Of a DNA stretch of 64,000 bases, positions 35,640 to 45,918 are shown piece by piece. Source of the stretch: Serpula lacrymans var. lacrymans S7.9 (lineage: Eukaryota > Basidiomycota > Agaricomycetes > Boletales > Serpulaceae); contig NW_006763305.1 of assembly GCF_000218685.1 (NCBI RefSeq), positions 411,298 to 475,297 of the forward strand, in the 5' to 3' direction. The position numbers were made by a program, and so were the translations under genes. Numbering within the stretch: the first letter of the stretch is position 1; each line of letters starts with the position of its first letter. The notes beneath the pieces are model-generated. The model had not been told where the DNA came from, searched no databases, and saw only the letters and a program-made list of their open reading frames with translations.

Positions 35640-37030
35640 CTACTGCAAAAGAGCATCATTCTCCCCACATCTAGTGATGCTGTTATCATCCTCATCACTA
35701 CCTAAATCCTCCTCTTCTGTGGCACTTTCTTCAAGATATTCTTGTAATGTGGCTCCAAAATGAATGGCCTTCAAGGCCAGACTTGTGTGACAACGGAGAG
35801 ATTTGGCACCTGCATAAAAACTAGCAAACATTAGCTTACATGTAACCTGTAAAACTGAAATACATTACCAACCAGCATCATGCCATTGCTGATGCATCCT
35901 TCCGGTAACATTATATTCAGCTGTGCCAAGCACACTAGGTGGCTGTGAAAGACTTTGGCATAGCAGCTGCAAAAGTCACTCCTTCCTGAACTCCGGTTGC
36001 CCACTCATCAATTGCACATTCAATCTAGTATGCAAAAATGAGCCGCTGATTAGTGAGAATCAGAGCCACTATCTCCAAAGAGATGGGGTTGAAGTACTCA
36101 TGGTACAGAGCCCCTTTATCATTCCGGTTTGCAAACCACATGTCATCTATCAGTGTCTGTATGTTTCTGGCCTTATATAAACCTTTCTTGCCCATCAGAT
36201 CCTATGAAACTGCATGAGTAAGATAATATAATCACCAGAATAAAAACCTACTAGTACCTTGTAAACAAACAAGATATTTTCCTTGAGGTCAATACCCGGT
36301 GCCAATTCTGTGTGATGATCTTTGGATATGAGCTTGCATAAAACCCATAGTATAGTAAGTCCACGGACTTTGGTATGCCGCTCCCCATGTACATGAGAAG
36401 TTCTCTTAGTCAGCTGAAATGTCAAGGAACAAGTCAGTCTATTATTGTGTGAATGGAAGACCACTTACGATTTTCATGATGTCTGGCATTAGAGCCAGGT
36501 TCAGGCTGGCTCTAACATTGGCTTTCATGTGAAGGCCCTGATTTCTGCTTGGAGTCCCTATGTTCAAGAGAGGACTCAGAACATCCTGCTGCATGACAGG
36601 CAGTTTTGTTTTTACGCAAGCAGAGTGCTTGCTCACCACCATCCTGTTATCAAACTGATTGACTTGTCAGACTCTGTAGACATGATAGACATACTCAAGG
36701 AACTAAATGCACCATGATGTCTTCATGGTCATCAACATCACTGTGTTCAAGTCTGTCAACATCCACAGGCAATTACTGTAATGCCCTGTACTGGAGCGGA
36801 GTAACATCCAGGTTCTCCACATCCATCTGCCTGTTGATTTGCCAGGTGGTCTTTTCAGCCTTCTTGGTCTTCATGGCTTTTTTCTGCAACTTCTCCAAAG
36901 CCTCTCCAGTTCCAATTTGTAGTAGTGTCAGTACATGTGGTAACCCTTATTCAAAAGAATCACATACCTCTTTGATTTTCTTTTTCCATTGGCCACTTGA
37001 GAACTAAACAGGCTGAGATGACTCAGACAT
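35640..37030 (-). pseudogene. DUF6532-family protein remnant (TE-associated)
   Basis: Minus-strand blocks in the right order for a DUF6532 protein: a possible start MSESSQPV near 37029, a Lys-rich helix (LEKLQKKAMKTKKAEK, about 36850), KTKLPVMQQDVLSPLLNIG, GLYKARNIQTLIDDMWFANR, EYFNPISLEIVALILT (about 36060), CAIDEWATGVQEG (about 35990) and a final Leu/Glu-rich block with an acidic tail (SATEEEDLGSDEDD). Several blocks are separated by plausible short introns (for example the GTAAG-type site near 36470), but stops between blocks (around 35940 and 36040) suggest decay. The domain is abundant next to Agaricomycete transposons; its activity is unknown. A second copy is at 58.4-59.6 kb. Confidence 0.5.
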
Positions 37031-37405
37031 TGAGATGGGTACTAGTGGTGAGATGGGAGAGGAAGTCCTTGTCAAAATTTGGGAGTTAGGATTTGAGCTG
37101 ATGGGCTATTATATTTTAAGTTTTGATAGAAAAAATTATGGTGATGCAATAGGAGTGCCGAAGCATTTGGGACTCCTATAACTGGCCAGGTCCAAATCTG
37201 CAAGTGATCCTAGTAGGTTTTATCAGAGATGGGACAAAAAATAGACTTAGTACAATTTCCCCTCGCTAGATAATTGTCCACATAGAACTCCGTACCTACA
37301 TTACAAGTTACTCCTTACAAAATCTATTCCCTCTGGTAGTATATAAGTTATAATTCATGTACTCCATCCTACCAGTTCAAATATGAGCAAGTTCCCTACA
37401 CCTTT

Positions 37406-37818
37406 TGTAACAACCACGAGTTTGTATACTCTGGCACACAACTCAGACAAGGCTATAAAGAAGTGAGGGGAGTGGTTACCCTTTAGATAGGACCGAGTTA
37501 GTTGTGGGAAAACAACAGGAGGACTCGCTGAGGAGTCTCCTTGATCTATTGGGGTATATATACTACTACAGTTTGTTTGTACATGTGTACTGTACAGTTG
37601 ATGGAGGTAGTGGCTGATGATGTCATGGGGCACAGCCCGTGTGACCAGCTCCACTGTGTGAGAAACTTGTATTTAACAATGGAAAAGGCAGCGCAGCGCG
37701 AGAAGTGGAGTTTGAACAAGAATGGAAAGTGCTGCATGGCACAGTGGTGTAAAAACTACAAAAGAAAGTTGAAGAGGAGAATGAGAATTAAAGGTCCGAA
37801 AATTGTGTTATTGTAACA
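37406..37818 (-). repeat. Solo LTR of the Gypsy family (413 bp)
   Basis: Reverse-complement relative of the LTRs at 41040 and 48731, diverged. It runs from TGTAACAACC to TTGTAACA and is flanked by perfect 5-bp duplications CCTTT (37401-37405 and 37819-37823). It retains the TATA box and the conserved AGCGAGTCCT block (as AGGACTCGCT on the + strand). Confidence 0.9.
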
Positions 37819-38340
37819 CCTTTTTACTCATCTCGTGCTTTATCCTCTACCCTTCCCTCGTTCATTCAGTTGAGTTAGGGACCAGGGCCTGTGGAAGGGC
37901 CTAGTGCCAAGTCCCAATCTTGTACTCTGTTCCGCTCCCACCATGCACCTCTGTCCTCCAAACTCCAACAATTCTGAAGGTCGGTTCTAACAGTGGCACA
38001 GATCTGACAATCTCCAACAACTCTGGCAACTCCGAAGAATTCTGATACTTATTAATTGTGAGGCAACAATAAACTATAACAAAAAACGAAACCTGTCTCC
38101 TTCTGCTCTTGCAGGGAGTAAGGGGTTCAATGAGCTTTGAGGTCGACAGACGCTAGTAAATATAGCGAGTAGAGGATCTTGGGAGGTAAGCTCAAGGGTT
38201 TTCGGTTGAGGAGTAAAGCGGGTAAATTCAGTAATAGAAAACTAAGGAACTATACATGAATAGGTAAGTCTTTATATAGTGAACTGTTCCTTCCTCAGAC
38301 TGAAAGGAGAATATACGAAAAGTAGTCTGAGGAATCAATC

Positions 38341-38905
38341 GGCCAATAAGAAAAAGAGAGAACAACTATCGTACAACTTTTAACTTGATTAATCAGCGGG
38401 TGAGAGACTTGTACTAATAATAGAGGTTTGTTACGCGTGTTCAGGAACCGTATCCTCACGATGAGGTATGATCCTGAACAAGGTGTTTATTAGTATATCC
38501 AGGCTTTACTGGAGCTTGGAGCTGGTTGGTGAGATGCCTACTTCCAGTCCCTACTCAGTGTGCTGGCTGGCTGGGAGTGATACCCAGTCTCTAATCTGTG
38601 ATATAAAGTGGTAGCGATAGTTAAGAAAGCCTGTGAGGGCTATGAGAAGTAAAATGGCAAATGATACCTCTAGCCCTAGAGCCAGAGGTGTAATGGGAAA
38701 AGCGTTCGAGAACCAAGACATAGAGAAGATAAGAAAATGATAAAACGGTCCTTACATTAATAGACTATTCCTATTCTTAGATACAAATTGGACTTTTTAT
38801 CATAGTGTATCCATAGGCTATGTATAGTAACCAATCATACATTTTTCACTTTCTCATTACTAATTCTCAAAGTTGTACGATTTCTCTCTTTTTTCTGATT
38901 GGCTC
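38341..38905. repeat. MITE-like element with inverted ends
   Basis: Left 38342-38378 (GCCAATAAGAAAAAGAGAG .. TCGTACAACTT) and right 38871-38903 (AGTTGTACGATTTCTCTC .. GATTGGC) are imperfect reverse complements of about 30 bp around a 0.5-kb AT-rich core without coding potential. Just left of it, 38291-38301 and 38324-38334 form a perfect 11-bp inverted pair (TTCCTCAGACT), and inside it 38437-38480 is an imperfect hairpin. No clear target duplication was found. Confidence 0.4.
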
Positions 38906-39154
38906 TCCTCTCTATAGTTCGACTTCTGATTTATTCTTTTTAGGTAGTCTTTGAAGGGGTTAGGGTTTATAAAATTCAGTATAAAAACCTCCCATTTCAC
39001 GTACAAAGCTCTTCAGTCTTCCATCATATAAACTTCAGATACCCACTCCCTTGATTACTTCTAAAAATCCCTTGCTGCTACACTTTTCTGTCGAGCCTCT
39101 GTTGTCTTATATTGTCATCACCTTGCTTTAGTAACCACTTTACAGTGTATTCCT

Positions 39155-39505
39155 ATGTATAATCATGTAAGTAGATATATTATTAATAATCTCCATAAGG
39201 CATTTACCAATCCTTACTCACAGCATGGATTTTTCAACCATGCACAGAATGCAGATGCAAGGCACTCTATTTTCACCGATATTGGGGATAATAGCATAGT
39301 GCATTATCACTTTGATCAGTATATCAATGCTCAACCAATGGTTGGGAGAGAAGAGAATAGGGATAAAAGAAGGGATATGAGGAGGAAAATTTGGTTTAGG
39401 GGAAGAAGAGGTAGAAGAGGTAGAAGAGGAGGTATTAGAGGAGGTGGAAGAGGAAGGAGAAGAGTATGGAGGAAAGGAAGAAGAAGAGCCAGAAGAGGGA
39501 GATAA
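39155..39505 (+). CDS. Short NLR-N-terminus-like protein with Arg/Gly-rich tail
   Basis: ATG 39155 follows a promoter-like stretch (TATAAAA near 38967 and 38981). A 57-nt intron (GTAAGT at 39167 to CACAG at 39223) is possible; it is a multiple of three without stops, so both forms stay open. The segment GFFNHAQNADARHSIFTDIG, then VHYHFDQYI, resembles the short motif at the start of many Agaricomycete NLR-like proteins (FxxAxNxxxxGGxFxxVxG type). It is followed not by a NACHT domain but by an Arg/Gly-rich tail made of GAAGAAGAGG-type purine repeats, which reads as Glu-rich in another frame. It is possibly an N-terminal remnant fused to a microsatellite. Family assignment is tentative. Confidence 0.35.
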   Translation: MYNHVSRYIINNLHKAFTNPYSQHGFFNHAQNADARHSIFTDIGDNSIVHYHFDQYINAQPMVGREENRDKRRDMRRKIWFRGRRGRRGRRGGIRGGGRGRRRVWRKGRRRARRGR

Positions 39506-40985
39506 TCAAAAGCAAATGCACCGCCAGAACTGAAGTGAAGAGTTAACTGTATATATAGGCTTATGTTTTATATATAATACTAAGCTTCTGAAGTCAGATT
39601 AGCCTTGTGGGATTACTAATGGGGCTTGGTTGGCCATCATAAAAAATTTTGATTCAGAAAAATGGTTGAATGAATGATTTAAAAGATTTGTTAAGGGAGT
39701 AACAGCCTTAGGCCTAGAAAATTTATTTTTATTCATGCAAAGGGAATAGATTGTGATGATTAAAATGTTGCTGATATGCAAAGCAATGACTCTGCTTTCC
39801 GCTGGCACCAAAGACTTTGTCCTATTTTTTCATGTGCAAGATATGGCATTATAGGCTGGCAACTCTTTGGCTCATTAAGTTAAGTCTGTCATATCTATAC
39901 CACAGGCCAGAGAACCAAACAATCTTGATCACTTTGGCTTTGGTTTCAGTATTTCTGGATCTGGCTATGCAATCCCACAATGTTCTGATACAAGGGTTGG
40001 TAGGTGGTGGGGGAAAAGGAGACAGCTGTCAGAGCATACTGCAGCCTGGTGGTGATCTGTGAAAGGTGTGTCACTTCTTCGGTGTGTTGCTAATAGCTTC
40101 TGGCACTTCTCAGACAGTCAAGGATAATGTCAAGTTCCTACTGGGAGAAGCTGATAGTGGTATTGGCCAAACTGGCCATTTTTTGAGATTGTCAGAGCTT
40201 GACCTTTGGAGTTGTTGGAGTTTGGAGTTTGGAGGTGTCCTGTGGGAGCAGGATAGAGTATGAGGTTGAGAGTCAGCTTAGCTTGTGTGCTAGGCCTTTA
40301 AGCAGACCTTAGTCCCTAACTTTATTTTATTTTATTTTCTAAATCCTTTTATTTGGTCCGCTTGGGGACAGTACGTCCCTATATCAGATCTATCATGGAC
40401 TCTAAAGTACAATATATGTAGTATAATCTATCAGTGAGTAATCTAATATGTGTTTGGATGTGCATTGGACACCTTCACCAAGCAGTGATGACCTGACACA
40501 ACGGGTGTGTCTCACATCAGTCCTATCACCGAAGTGACCGGGCTTGGCTCCACTGGTAGAAGGCAAGCAGGGGGATGTATCTTGGGGTGGTATTGTTGGA
40601 TGGTAAGTAGTACAACATACACTTGGTTGCTGTGCAACTAGTGCAACATGGGAGAGGACCTTAAAGAGAAGAGAAAGGTGTGGGGGAGTGTCCTATGTGG
40701 TTGCTGCAAGTAGGGGGGGGATCCAATTTGGGGCCTAATTGCATGCTGGTTGGAGTTGTTTGTGGTAGAGACGCATTAAAAATCCCTTGGCTTAAGGGGA
40801 AAAGTGTGGTCCTTGACAAAACCCCCCCTCCTTCTCTAATGACCTTGTGTCTCCGTCAATCCACTTGTGTGAGCATTCCCATTGCTGGCAAGTGGTGTAC
40901 AGGTGTGACCACAATTATTTTGCTTTTTAGCGGGTGGGGGTAAAATGGACCCATGTAAACTATATAGTTTTAAGTAAGATCTGTG
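39506..40985. other. Gene-poor stretch, probably 3' remains of TEs
   Basis: Short frames at 39817-40062, 40066-40263 and 40680-40943 show no domain. A (TTTTA) microsatellite lies at about 40320-40340. The right end, up to 40985, would be 3' sequence of the LINE fragment whose stop codon is at 40986-40988 (minus strand). Confidence 0.4.
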
Positions 40986-41039
40986 TTACGGAGATATTAC
41001 ATCACCTGGTGCGACTGAAAATTGTTGTATTGCTTTGAC
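40986..41039 (-). pseudogene. C-terminal end of a LINE (non-LTR) ORF, split by the Gypsy element
   Basis: Minus strand continues the reading frame of 49475-49119 across the Gypsy insertion, ending in TAA (40986-40988). The last residues are KAIQQFSVAPGDV and a short tail, like the ends of fungal LINE ORF2 proteins. 41035-41039 is the left copy of the TTGAC target duplication. Confidence 0.6.
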
Positions 41040-41427
41040 TGTTACGATAACACAATTTCCGGACATCTCCTTTCCCTTTTATTCTCCGCTTTAAACTTTA
41101 TACTTTAAGTGCCATGCGGCATTTCCCTTTCTCGCGCCGCGTTGCCTTTCTTTTACTTTTAGACTTAATTCTCTCACGCAGTGGAGCTGGCCATACGGGC
41201 TAGACCCTATGACATCATCAGCCACTGCCTTCATCAACTGTATAGTACACATGTACAAACAAACCTGTAGTAGTATATATACCCCAATAGATCCAGGAGA
41301 CTCCTCAGCGAGTCCTCCTGTTGTATACCAACAAACTCTCTGCAGCTTAAGGGGTAACCACTCCCTCAACATCTTCTTTATAGTGTGTTCTTGTGTGTGC
41401 CAGAGTAACTAACTCTTGGTTGTTACA
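41040..41427 (+). repeat. 5' LTR of the Gypsy element
   Basis: 388 bp. A TATA box (AGTATATATACC) is at about 41271-41282. The block AGCGAGTCCT at 41307-41316 lies about 30 bases downstream, where transcription would start. Confidence 0.93.
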
Positions 41428-41429
41428 TT

Positions 41430-41439
41430 AGGACTCGCT
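41430..41439 (+). promoter_or_regulatory. Putative self-priming primer-binding site
   Basis: AGGACTCGCT starts two bases after the 5' LTR and is the perfect reverse complement of AGCGAGTCCT (41307-41316), the predicted 5' end of the transcript. No obvious tRNA-3'-end complement (TGG...) follows the LTR. In Tf1/sushi elements the mRNA 5' end folds back to prime reverse transcription in this way. Confidence 0.6.
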
Positions 41440-41950
41440 CTTTCTACTCTCTCGCACGTGTGTGCAGAAGTCCCATCATTTGGGCACCCGGACTCCAGGG
41501 TGAAGGAGATTGGTTAGCGGTTAGGAATATCCCGTATAGCAAATAGGTGCGCTCCTAGCGACGGCCTTGTAGTGCTTTGGGAGAAGAACCCAAAACCTGT
41601 GATACGCGGCCCCCAGCGTTAAGGGGAGTACTTAGCTCAGCAGCTGGTGTGGAACCACTGTTGATTAGAATAAAAATACATAACTTCTTTTTCGAATACC
41701 TCTGACCAGGCCGGGCACTTGCCTCCGCCAGTCTGGAGAAGGGTTGACAGCTTAACAAGCGGACCACCCCCTGACAACCGTTCGGACCAGGGTTTATTAT
41801 GTTTACATTTTATATACATTTTCAAATACTATAGTGTGGGTAGTCGGAGATTGAGATCCGATACTCAGCTGGGAAGAGGTTGATCCGCAGATAGCAAGCG
41901 GGGACCCCCAGTTACCTAATTTTTACGTTACCCAAAGAGAACAAGTCGAC

Positions 41951-43015
41951 ATGTCGTCGCAATCCCAAGATATGAATGCGCTACTGCACGCAATGCGTGT
42001 GCAGATAGCTGAATTAACCTCGCAGCTCGCCGAGATACAGGCCAACCCCCCTGTAGCAACCCCCTCGGTAGAGAAAAAGTTTAATAAGAAAGTCGAAGTC
42101 GTCGCTGACCCTGGCGCCTTCGAAGGAGACAGAGCGCGATTTGCCGAATGGTGGATCAAGCTCCAGATTTGGGTCAAGGCGAACTGGGACGCTTTCGCCG
42201 ACGATTTTGAGGTAGCCACTGCGGTGCTATCTCGCCTAAAAGGACCTGTGGCGGGTCGATACGCCCAAGTAAGACTCCAGAAATGCTACACCGCGGGTGT
42301 GTGGCCCACCTGGGACGATCTCAAAACAGAGATCGAAAAATATTTCAAACCGCAAGCTGAGCGTGACTGGGCGCGTCAGCAAATCCGTTCCTTCAAACAA
42401 GGAAACATGAGGACGGATGATTTCGTAACCCGGTACCTGGCCCTCTCAATCCAAGGGGGTCTTGGCAATGAACACGCAGTGGAACTGCTAGAACGCAATG
42501 TGAACCCTCGCATTGCCGAACAGATCTATCTGCAGGATACACGAAGTGACAACTTGGCCCTGGCGGCTGAGGAAGTACGACGAGTCGGTAGAGCCATAGA
42601 GCTCTACACCATGCACCAAGGTGGCGGGTCCACCAAACAAAACAACATACCCCAGAGGCGCCCTGGGTCATCAAACCAACATCATAATCACTCTCACGGG
42701 TTCAAGCCGTTCGGGCTGCAGCCAGGACAGGGTGCTCCTATGGATATCGGCGCGGTCCAAGGCGGACAAATGCGCAGATTCAAGGGCAACTGTTACAACT
42801 GCGGCCAAGAGGGACACATGTCCCGAGACTGTAGAAACGGGGCGCAGGCTGCCCAACAAAAAAATAAAGGGCGCCAGGTGCGCCAACTAGAAAACGAAAA
42901 ACCGGACGATCGGCTCAACTCTTTGGCCGGTCGTTCTTACGACGAAATCCGGGCCTTCTTCTATGACCAACAGGTCAACGAAATGAAGGCTCAGGGAAAA
43001 GAATTCGGGGCTTAG
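41951..43015 (+). CDS. gag: Gag polyprotein
   Basis: 354 residues from ATG 41951 to TAG 43013-43015. N-terminal coiled-coil-like helix (about residues 1-35), then a Ty3-type capsid region (FAEWWIKLQIWVKANW, YFKPQAERDWARQQI, GNMRTDDFVTRYLAL, about residues 55-220), a linker and one zinc knuckle CYNCGQEGHMSRDC (CX2CX4HX4C, 42791-42832). It packages RNA and builds the virus-like particle. The leader between LTR and start is 523 bases and has no long ORF. The gag frame overlaps the pol frame by about 49 bases (42967-43015) and is intact. Confidence 0.92.
   Translation: MSSQSQDMNALLHAMRVQIAELTSQLAEIQANPPVATPSVEKKFNKKVEVVADPGAFEGDRARFAEWWIKLQIWVKANWDAFADDFEVATAVLSRLKGPVAGRYAQVRLQKCYTAGVWPTWDDLKTEIEKYFKPQAERDWARQQIRSFKQGNMRTDDFVTRYLALSIQGGLGNEHAVELLERNVNPRIAEQIYLQDTRSDNLALAAEEVRRVGRAIELYTMHQGGGSTKQNNIPQRRPGSSNQHHNHSHGFKPFGLQPGQGAPMDIGAVQGGQMRRFKGNCYNCGQEGHMSRDCRNGAQAAQQKNKGRQVRQLENEKPDDRLNSLAGRSYDEIRAFFYDQQVNEMKAQGKEFGA
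42994..43000 (+). promoter_or_regulatory. -1 ribosomal frameshift site between gag and pol
   Basis: G GGA AAA in the gag frame is a canonical X XXY YYZ slippery heptamer, 12 bases before the gag stop and inside the window where the gag and -1 frames are both open (42967-43015). A -1 slip enters the pol frame directly. Confidence 0.7.
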
Positions 43016-44096
43016 GTCACTTGGGTACCTTAGCTCCTGGCAAAAATGAAGTAAACCACAACAAAGTGGCCCCTGCTCCAGGGTGTTGCACGAGCAATAA
43101 CGGAATGACGGGGATGGCTCCCCAATTTGTAAATAAGTTTTTTAATTTGTTATCAGAAGTATGTACTTGTATAAAGAAATGTAACTGTAATATTTATGAT
43201 ACTACCGCTGCACCAGCGTCTCCCTTGGAGCGTGGCCCCGGCGAGACAAACACTAGGGTGCTTGATTCTGGTAAAACAAAAATAGAAAAACATGTGTCAT
43301 TCAAAATTTCTTCTTCTTCTTCTTCTTCTTCTTCTTCGGAGCCACCCTTTCCCGAAATCCCAAGGCGTGTGTTGATGCGCACATATTTATTCCAAAAAGA
43401 GATCCGTTTAGACGTTGGCGTGGAAAACCTTGCCAGGGGCAAAGTACACTCAACGAGCGCACTGCTTGATTCAGGCGCTAACGGGATCTTCATAGATCAG
43501 GTCTGGGCGGAGCAAATTGGACTCCCCCTTGTAAAATTAGAAACATCTATTCCCGTCTATAACGTTGACGGTACACTTAACGCAGGTGGCTGTATTACAC
43601 ACAAATGTTCTTTTGTGGTCGAATACCAAGGACACAGAGAACGAGTCACTGCCGAGGCTACCCAACTAGGGAAGATTAATTTAATCTTAGGCTGGACCTG
43701 GCTATTTAAACACAATCCTGAGATCAACTGGCAGACAGGGGTTGTCACATTGTCACGTTGTCCCCAGGAATGTGTAAACTTGGGTAAACCAAATCATGTC
43801 CGTCACAATGAGCGTCTCGAAAAGTTAAACGCTAGTCACGTTTACGAGCTCAGATCTTTAGAAAAGATCGACGATGACGATGATGAGGTAAAACCTGAGG
43901 AAGAGATTAAGAGGCTGGTACCTCCCGAGTACCACGACTTCTGGAAAGTCTTTTCGAAACACAAATCAGAGCGCTTCCCAGAGGCTAAGCCTTGGGACCA
44001 TGCTATAGATTTGAAAGACACCTTCATACCAAGGAAGGGACACATGATACCGCTCTCTACTCCCGAAAGAGACGAGGTATCTAGTTTCATAGACGA

Positions 44097-45918
44097 TGTC
44101 ATGCACCAAAGTTGATTGGTAGCATGGACAGGTGTCAATAACGAAGCAAATATTCAAAAAGACTCGCCTTTGCGCCACACAGGCACAGTGCCACGTGGAA
44201 TAGTAATTAATATTGCCCTTTTTGAACTTGTGGCTGATCAGCACCACCTCTATTAGGCAATCCAGTCACGCTCACCTTTGCTTTTCCATCCGGTACTTTC
44301 CGCATTTCGGCATTTCGGCAAATTTTCGCGTCGCCACTGGCTACACATTGCATTGCGCCCTCGCTTTTGTCGTTTCCCTTACTCCCCTTCCTTTGCCTAG
44401 CCCCACCATGGGCCCCTTCCTCTCCTTTTTATTCTCACCCGACGGTCGTTTCTGGGTCCCCATTTTAGTTCACCTCCTCGTCACCTCCACCCTCCTCCTC
44501 CTCATCTTCTTTGCACCCCCACCATTTCTGATGTCACCACTTCCTATCCGCTTCCGTCGCCGATCCGTTGACTACCACGTGCCACTGCTGATATCAGCAA
44601 AGCCCCGGCGGCCGGTCCAAATAGGGCAACAGGTCCATCTTCATGACGTCGATCTGCCATCATATACTATCAAAACATCGGTCGCTCGTCTTGCCTGGTT
44701 GGAGCGTGGGTGGGTAGTTTTTGAGCTGGAGAAGGTTCATCCCCTTGCGTCGCCCATGTTCATCGCTGTCCCATTCACTTGGGTACACTTATCATTTGTC
44801 CATCGTCTTCGCTACAGCTACACCTACCACACGCTGCCTGGGACTCACTTGTTCCAAATTGGAACTACTCCTCTCCCTCCCTCGTTTGATCAGGTGGTCC
44901 AACACAACCAGTCCATTGGTAAGGCCATGGAACTGTCAGATTTGGACTAGGTGGTGGACCGGTGGCTCCAGTTTCTTTTTTTTCAGCAGAACATTCATTT
45001 ACAGTGCGATTATTTTTGATTTTTGAATCATTTTTATGGACACATATTTTTTTAGAATGCCTGACTGACAATAAAGGAACTGTGTTGATACTGATAGTGT
45101 TTTGCCTTGCTCTTTTTTTTCTGCATCTTCCCATGACATCATGATTTTCCTGCTCTCTTTTTGCTATTGGACTTTACTTTATGGCTGTACAAACCTGTGA
45201 TATTACTCACAGCATTTATTGTTCTATCCCTTTCTTTTCTTTTTTTGACAATCTTATCCTGTACTACCTATGCAGGATTCGTCAGCGTACATTCCTTCCT
45301 TCATATTCTTTCTCATTCTTTTTGCACAGCTATACTGTGCATAGCCTACTTCTCTTTTACTATATAAACCCCTGTATTTTACCTTGTAAAAAAAACAACA
45401 AGAACTCGATTCCAGACTTCTTCTCTAATCTTAAGTCCACTTCTTACTGCTACTTGTGATCCAGTGTGGTCACAACACTTCCCACTTCTACCACTGTTAA
45501 CTGCTGTCATCGTCACTCGTCACTTTTGAAAGTGATTGTCATCTCCTTCGATTAGAGTCCTTCTGAGCACTACAGTTTGTGCGTCAGGAGCCTGCTATCA
45601 CTGGGAACCTCGTCACCTCGTCATCCTCGTTGTTCTCAAACCTACCTTGTGCTACGATTAGCAAGGTAGTGCTCGTCTATACTCGCCACAAACCCCCTAT
45701 CTTTCTATAAATTCAACTATCCCTCCTCCTCAAAACCCACACTCATACACCACTGGGTTTTACTTTGAAGGATCTTTATACGTACCACCCCACGAACAAC
45801 CAGACCACTCCACTGTTCTAGGAGGCAAAGCCCATAAACAAGTTCCGTGGAATCTGGGAGGATTGTGTGTTAGTTTGTTTTGTGTGTGGTTTTCTAACAA
45901 CAGTTCTCATCATCGACA
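44097..45918 (+). mobile_element. TGTCA...CGACA element, copy 2 (1,822 bp), inside Gypsy pol
   Basis: Starts TGTCATGCACC and ends CATCATCGACA, flanked by perfect 4-bp duplications ACGA (44093-44096 and 45919-45922). Closely similar over its whole length to 14516-16330. A TATATAAA (near 45361) and a TATAAATT (near 45708) lie in the right quarter, followed by GT-rich sequence (GTGTGTTAGTTTG) before the end. That resembles the U3-R-U5 order of an LTR. No RT, integrase or transposase gene is inside. The host Gypsy element is young, so this insertion is younger still. Confidence 0.8.
44408..44950 (+). CDS. Unknown membrane-anchored protein of the TGTCA element
   Basis: Open frame of 180 codons from an ATG in strong context (CCCACCATGGG). 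A longer frame opens at 44213, but the earlier ATG has weaker context. The N-terminal 40 residues hold one hydrophobic helix (FWVPILVHLLVTSTLLLLIF) followed by a Pro patch and basic RFRRR, so a type II or signal-anchor topology is likely. The rest is soluble with RRPVQIGQQVHLHDVD, WLERGWVVFELEK and a C-terminal QSIGKAMELSDLD. I recognise no family. The same frame exists in copy 1 apart from a 1-base deletion. Whether it is translated is unknown; it could be an ORF within an LTR or a captured gene. Confidence 0.4.
   Translation: MGPFLSFLFSPDGRFWVPILVHLLVTSTLLLLIFFAPPPFLMSPLPIRFRRRSVDYHVPLLISAKPRRPVQIGQQVHLHDVDLPSYTIKTSVARLAWLERGWVVFELEKVHPLASPMFIAVPFTWVHLSFVHRLRYSYTYHTLPGTHLFQIGTTPLPPSFDQVVQHNQSIGKAMELSDLD

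Noticed and set aside
42393..42890. Minus- and plus-strand frames overlapping gag
   Set aside because: Shadows of the intact gag frame, with no motif of their own.
44213..44407. Upstream extension of the TGTCA-element ORF
   Set aside because: The ATG at 44408 has a much stronger context and directly precedes the membrane helix; the extension has no motif. Kept only as an alternative.
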